From Thioploca sp. (lineage in GTDB: Bacteria > Pseudomonadota > Gammaproteobacteria > Beggiatoales > Beggiatoaceae), in the NCBI GenBank assembly GCA_011371325.1, contig DRQV01000177.1:1-17133 (forward strand): a DNA stretch of 17,133 nt, given 5' to 3'. Position numbers and translations under genes: made by a program. Below, piece after piece: positions 13,634-17,133 of this stretch. The notes below the pieces were generated by a model. It ran no database searches, was not told where the DNA came from, and saw nothing but the letters and a program-made list of their open reading frames with translations. The stretch's first letter is position 1, and each line of letters opens with the position of its first letter.

Positions 13634-16600
13634 ATGAAAATAAATACAAAATTATCATTGGCTTTTTTAATCATTGCTTTAATTTTTATTGTTGCTGGTA
13701 CAATATTTATTATAAATAGTCATAATGCGTTGGAAAATGCAACTTTTAGTCAGTTAGAAAGTACTAGAACTGATAAAAAGATTCAGATAGAAGAATTTTT
13801 TGCTGAACGTAAACATGATATACATATCCTATTGGACACTATAGATATATTTAGAATTAACGCATTTCAAAGATTGCAATCAATCCAAAAAACTAGAAAG
13901 TTACAAATAGAAAAATATTTTCAAAAACATTTACATAATATTTCATTTCTCTCTCATACCTTATCGATATCACCAACTATTAATAAACTTGATGAAACTC
14001 ATGTTCATAAAAAACCGCATATAGATTCTAAAACTCATGAAGAAATTAAACAAGAGATTGAAGATGAATTTAAAACTGAAATTAGTCGGTTCAAAACAGA
14101 ATATGGTTATCATAAAATTATTGTTACCGCTATGGATAGACATGTAATTTATAGCACATCAAAATATGACAAAAACTTATTAAATGATGAATTAAAAAAT
14201 AGTATTTTAACCAAATTTTCTCATGATGGTTTTAAGGAAATCGTTATCCAAGATATTTCTTTAGATGGTGAAACCCCGATTTTATCATTTATTTCTCCAA
14301 TTATTCGTATGTCTGATAATAAAACTGTTGGACTTTTAGTTGCTTCTGTAACATTTGATGTGATAAATACCATTATGCAGAAAAAAATTGGTACAACCGG
14401 GGAAGCTTATTTAGTTGGTAATATAAATAATCAAACTAGTTATCGAAGTGAAAGGCTTATTAAGGGTGAGGAAAATAATATTGGAACTGAAAAAATTGGA
14501 GAAGATATAAGTCGAGCATTTGCTGGTAAATCTGAGGTTAAAATTAAAATTGATAGCATTGGTGAAGTAGTAATAACTAGTTATACTCCATTAAAAATTT
14601 CTGATTTAGATTGGATTATAGTTGTCAATACGAGTTTAGAAGAGTATTTTGGTATCAGTCGCAGTGGAGAAAATAAAAATTTCCTTTCACAATATGCTAC
14701 AGAATATAATTATCAAGATTTATTATTAATTCATCCACAAGGCAAAATATTTTATAGTACCGCTCATAAAACTGACTATAAAACTAATATTATCAATGGT
14801 AAATATGCAGATTCTAGTTTAGGTAAGCTTATTCGAGAAGTATTAAAAACAGAAACTTTTGGTATTACTGATTATATTCCTTATATTCCTAGTGCTGGAG
14901 AGCCTTCTGCTTTTATTGCTCAACCTTTAATAGTGGATGGTAATATTGAAATGATATTGGCAATTGAGCTAAATGATATTGTCTTGAATGAAATTGTTCA
15001 ACAAAAAGCTGGGTTGGGTGAAAGTGGCGAAGCTTATTTAGTTGGAAGTGATAAACTTATGCGTTCTAATTCTTATCATGATAGTAAAAATTTTTCGATC
15101 AAAGCTTCTTTTGCCAATCCAAGTGTGAATAAAATTGAAAATGAAGCTGTCAATCTAGCATTGTCTGGAAAAACTGGTATCGCTATTATACCAGAATATC
15201 ATGATACCAATACTTTGGTTCTTACCGCATACACTCCGATAGCTATAAGTGATAAAATTACTTGGGCATTATTAACTGAAATAGATAAGAATGAAGCTTT
15301 TACTGCGGTTAATGAGTTAGAATGGTTATTGGTTATTACAGCATTGATTGCATTACTTGCTATTATTACCATTGCTTGGTTAGTCACTAATAATATTAAA
15401 CGTCCATTAAATCATCTAATAGAAGTTTCCAACGCTATTTCTGTGGGTAATTTAGATAGTGAAATTAAAGTAACCGGTAAAGATGAAATTAGTCAACTAT
15501 TACAAGCTTTTGCCAATATGCAAACTCAACTCCGAGAACATTTACAACGTGATATTAGTAAAGTTATCGAAGCTATTTCTCAAGGTAACTTAGAAGAACG
15601 TATCAATTTACAAAATAAAACCGGTTTTTTCAAATCCTTCAGTCAAAGTATCAATCAAATTATAATATTAAATCAAACTATCTTGGAAGATATTATTCAA
15701 TTATTATCTGCTTTAGCTCATGGCAATCTAAAACAAACCATTAACAATGATTATAATGGAACTTTTGGACGATTAAAACAAGATGCCAATTCTACTGTAG
15801 AACGTTTAACCAATATTATGCAACATATTTCTCATTCATCACAAGTGGTTGCGAATGCCGCAGATGAAATATCCCAAGGCAATCTTAGTCTTAGTCAACG
15901 TACTGAACAGCAGGCTGCTTCTTTAGAACAAACTTCTGCCAGTATGCAGCAAATGACTAGTACTATACAACAAAGTGCTGATAATGCTAGTCAGGCCAGT
16001 CAACTAGCTGTCAGTGCTAAAACTTGTGCAGAAAAAGGTGGAGAGATTGTTGGAATTACTATTAATGCAATGGCTGAAATCAATACTAGTAGTAAAAAAA
16101 TCACTGATATAATAGAAGTTATTAATGAAATTGCTTTCCAAACTAATTTATTAGCACTCAATGCTGCTGTAGAAGCTGCTCGAGCTGGTGAACAAGGTAG
16201 AGGATTTGCAGTAGTTGCGGCTGAAGTTCGTACTTTGGCTCAACGCAGTGCTTCAGCAGCTAAAGAAATTAAGGAATTAATTCAAGATAGTGTGACTAAA
16301 GCAGAAGAAGGGACTCACCTCGCAAATAAATCTGGAGAAACATTAGAGGAAATAGTTTTAGCAGTGAAAAAAGTTAGTGATATTATTACTGAAATTGCTG
16401 CTGCTACTCAAGAGCAATCCAGTGGTATCAATCAAGTTAATAAAGCAATATTACAAATGGATGAAATGGTTCAACAAAATGCGTCTTTAGTAGAAGAGGC
16501 AGCTGCTGCTAGTGAAGCTATGAAAGAACAAGCCCAGAATCTAAAACGACAGGTAGATTTTTTTGATATTGGTGATACTAATTTACAAGAATCTCATAAG

Positions 16601-16672
16601 CCAATCGATAATAAACATATTACTAATAAACCAATTTATAATAGTCATGATGATGGTTGGGAAAATTTCTAA
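13634..16672 (+). CDS. Large methyl-accepting chemotaxis protein with duplicated sensor region
   Basis: Inner-membrane chemoreceptor of 1012 residues, about twice the size of E. coli Tar or Tsr. TM1 (about 9-28) and TM2 (about 565-586) bracket a roughly 535-residue periplasmic region. It contains a helix repeated with a 40-residue period (38-66 and 78-106) and two similar Cache-like sensor modules. Paired landmarks of these modules are TEYGYHK (155-161) with TEYNYQD (356 on), and GEAYLVG at 256 and 465. Three HAMP-like segments follow (about 587-640, 650-690 and 695-740, each with GNL). The signalling domain has the invariant hairpin tip (EIAFQTNLLALNAAVEAARAGEQGRG). The protein ends in GWENF, resembling the NWETF tether for CheR/CheB. 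The ligand cannot be deduced. No che, pilus or flagellar gene adjoins it, so it is an orphan receptor. The ATG at 13634 has no clear ribosome binding site. Confidence 0.93.
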   Translation: MKINTKLSLAFLIIALIFIVAGTIFIINSHNALENATFSQLESTRTDKKIQIEEFFAERKHDIHILLDTIDIFRINAFQRLQSIQKTRKLQIEKYFQKHLHNISFLSHTLSISPTINKLDETHVHKKPHIDSKTHEEIKQEIEDEFKTEISRFKTEYGYHKIIVTAMDRHVIYSTSKYDKNLLNDELKNSILTKFSHDGFKEIVIQDISLDGETPILSFISPIIRMSDNKTVGLLVASVTFDVINTIMQKKIGTTGEAYLVGNINNQTSYRSERLIKGEENNIGTEKIGEDISRAFAGKSEVKIKIDSIGEVVITSYTPLKISDLDWIIVVNTSLEEYFGISRSGENKNFLSQYATEYNYQDLLLIHPQGKIFYSTAHKTDYKTNIINGKYADSSLGKLIREVLKTETFGITDYIPYIPSAGEPSAFIAQPLIVDGNIEMILAIELNDIVLNEIVQQKAGLGESGEAYLVGSDKLMRSNSYHDSKNFSIKASFANPSVNKIENEAVNLALSGKTGIAIIPEYHDTNTLVLTAYTPIAISDKITWALLTEIDKNEAFTAVNELEWLLVITALIALLAIITIAWLVTNNIKRPLNHLIEVSNAISVGNLDSEIKVTGKDEISQLLQAFANMQTQLREHLQRDISKVIEAISQGNLEERINLQNKTGFFKSFSQSINQIIILNQTILEDIIQLLSALAHGNLKQTINNDYNGTFGRLKQDANSTVERLTNIMQHISHSSQVVANAADEISQGNLSLSQRTEQQAASLEQTSASMQQMTSTIQQSADNASQASQLAVSAKTCAEKGGEIVGITINAMAEINTSSKKITDIIEVINEIAFQTNLLALNAAVEAARAGEQGRGFAVVAAEVRTLAQRSASAAKEIKELIQDSVTKAEEGTHLANKSGETLEEIVLAVKKVSDIITEIAAATQEQSSGINQVNKAILQMDEMVQQNASLVEEAAAASEAMKEQAQNLKRQVDFFDIGDTNLQESHKPIDNKHITNKPIYNSHDDGWENF

Positions 16673-16718
16673 ATATTTTATGTATAATATTTCCAAATTT
16701 AATAACTTACATTAATAA

Positions 16719-16732
16719 TTGATATTAATTAA
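16719..16732 (+). promoter_or_regulatory. FNR/DNR-like box upstream of the siroheme decarboxylase gene
   Basis: TTGAT-ATTA-ATTAA matches the FNR/DNR consensus TTGAT-N4-ATCAA at 9 of 10 positions and is centred about 40 bases before the ATG at 16765. Control of heme d1 genes by FNR/DNR-type oxygen or NO regulators is established in denitrifiers, so the context fits. No convincing -10 box lies at the ideal distance downstream, and AT-rich DNA raises the chance of a random match. Confidence 0.35.
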
Positions 16733-16764
16733 GAATTAAGAATTATTATAAGCTAGGATTTATA

Positions 16765-17133
16765 ATGTCAAAATTAAATCAATTACAAGAAAGATTGCTT
16801 AATAATTTCCAGAAAAATTTTCCTATTTCACCAACTCCTTATGCAGATATTGCTAATGATTTAGGTATAACGGAAACCGAAGTATTAGAGATTTTAGGTG
16901 AGTTACAAACAGTTGGAATTATAAGTCGTATTGGCCCAGTATTTCAACCAAATAGTTTTGGTGTTAGCACTCTAGCTACTATGGCAATACCAGAATTAAA
17001 ATTAGCAGAAATAGCAAATTATATAAGTAGTTTATCTGAAGTAAATCATAACTATGAACGTGAACATAATTTTAATTTGTGGTTTGTGATAACCGTTATT
17101 ACAGAAAAGAATTTGCAAACTGTATTAGCTAAA
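16765..17133 (+). CDS. Siroheme decarboxylase of the NirD/NirG (AsnC/Lrp-like) family, 3' end outside window
   Basis: The first 123 codons are present and the frame runs off the right edge. An N-terminal winged-helix part (about 1-60, LGITETEVLEILGELQTVGIISRIG) resembles AsnC/Lrp regulators. The family signature that follows marks enzymes rather than regulators: RIGPVFQPNSFGVSTLATMA (55-74) and VNHNYEREHNFNLWFV (93-108). These subunits (NirD, L, G, H, or AhbA/B in archaea and sulfate reducers) remove two acetate side chains of siroheme to give 12,18-didecarboxysiroheme. In denitrifiers this leads to heme d1 of cytochrome cd1 nitrite reductase. The NYEREH form fits NirD or NirG; a fused NirDL is possible because the end is missing. 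AGGA (16755-16758) lies 6 bases before the ATG. It is separated from the chemoreceptor by 92 bases. Confidence 0.85.
   Translation, partial: MSKLNQLQERLLNNFQKNFPISPTPYADIANDLGITETEVLEILGELQTVGIISRIGPVFQPNSFGVSTLATMAIPELKLAEIANYISSLSEVNHNYEREHNFNLWFVITVITEKNLQTVLAK

Noticed and set aside
13535..13635. 11-base direct repeat GCTAACATAAT as a mobile-element target duplication
   Set aside because: The 79 bases between the copies have no terminal inverted repeats or coding content, and an 11-base match in AT-rich DNA is weak evidence.

Overview
The window is AT-rich chromosomal DNA (roughly one third G+C by eye) from a Gram-negative proteobacterium, most likely a gammaproteobacterium. The evidence is an outer-membrane polysaccharide exporter (Wza type), KDO-8-phosphate synthase for LPS, an aspartyl-tRNA synthetase that reads like the Pseudomonas enzyme, the fmdB-aspS pairing, and a kinase-fold homoserine kinase of the type common in beta- and gammaproteobacteria. 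The right-edge gene looks like a siroheme decarboxylase of the heme d1 pathway, which suggests denitrification. A low-GC sulfur-oxidiser (Thiotrichales-like) would fit, but that is inference. No tRNA, rRNA, CRISPR array, insertion sequence or phage gene was seen.

Layout. (1) Positions 2-970: the 3' part of a membrane-anchored TPR protein, cut by the left edge. (2) 1089-6559: an envelope-polysaccharide block on the + strand, made of a Wza-like outer-membrane exporter, a Wzc-like co-polymerase whose kinase motifs look inactivated, a family 2 glycosyltransferase, and a Wzt-like ABC ATPase without its permease. (3) 6598-9319: housekeeping + strand genes, LOG-family phosphoribohydrolase, thrB, ruvC and ruvA; the last three are joined by 1-base TAATG overlaps, and ruvB is not next. 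(4) 9422-10326: kdsA on the minus strand, preceded by a 26-codon ORF that overlaps its start. (5) 10434-11003: a secreted single-heme Tll0287-like (DUF3365) protein with its own promoter and a strong ribosome binding site. (6) 11091-13125: aspS and fmdB on the minus strand. (7) 13126-13633: a 508-base stretch with at most one short unrecognised ORF. (8) 13634-16672: a very large methyl-accepting chemotaxis protein whose sensory part is internally duplicated. (9) 16765 to the right edge: the start of a siroheme decarboxylase gene with an FNR/DNR-like box upstream.

How they work together. The Wza-, Wzc-, glycosyltransferase- and Wzt-like genes probably make and export one surface polysaccharide. 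kdsA supplies KDO for LPS but is a separate minus-strand unit. ruvC and ruvA act on Holliday junctions. The rest are independent units. No wholly new system could be demonstrated. The strongest leads are the Wzc-like protein with degenerate Walker A and A' motifs, the chemoreceptor with a tandemly duplicated sensor module, the small ORF coupled to kdsA, and possible regulatory sites upstream of the polysaccharide and heme d1 genes.
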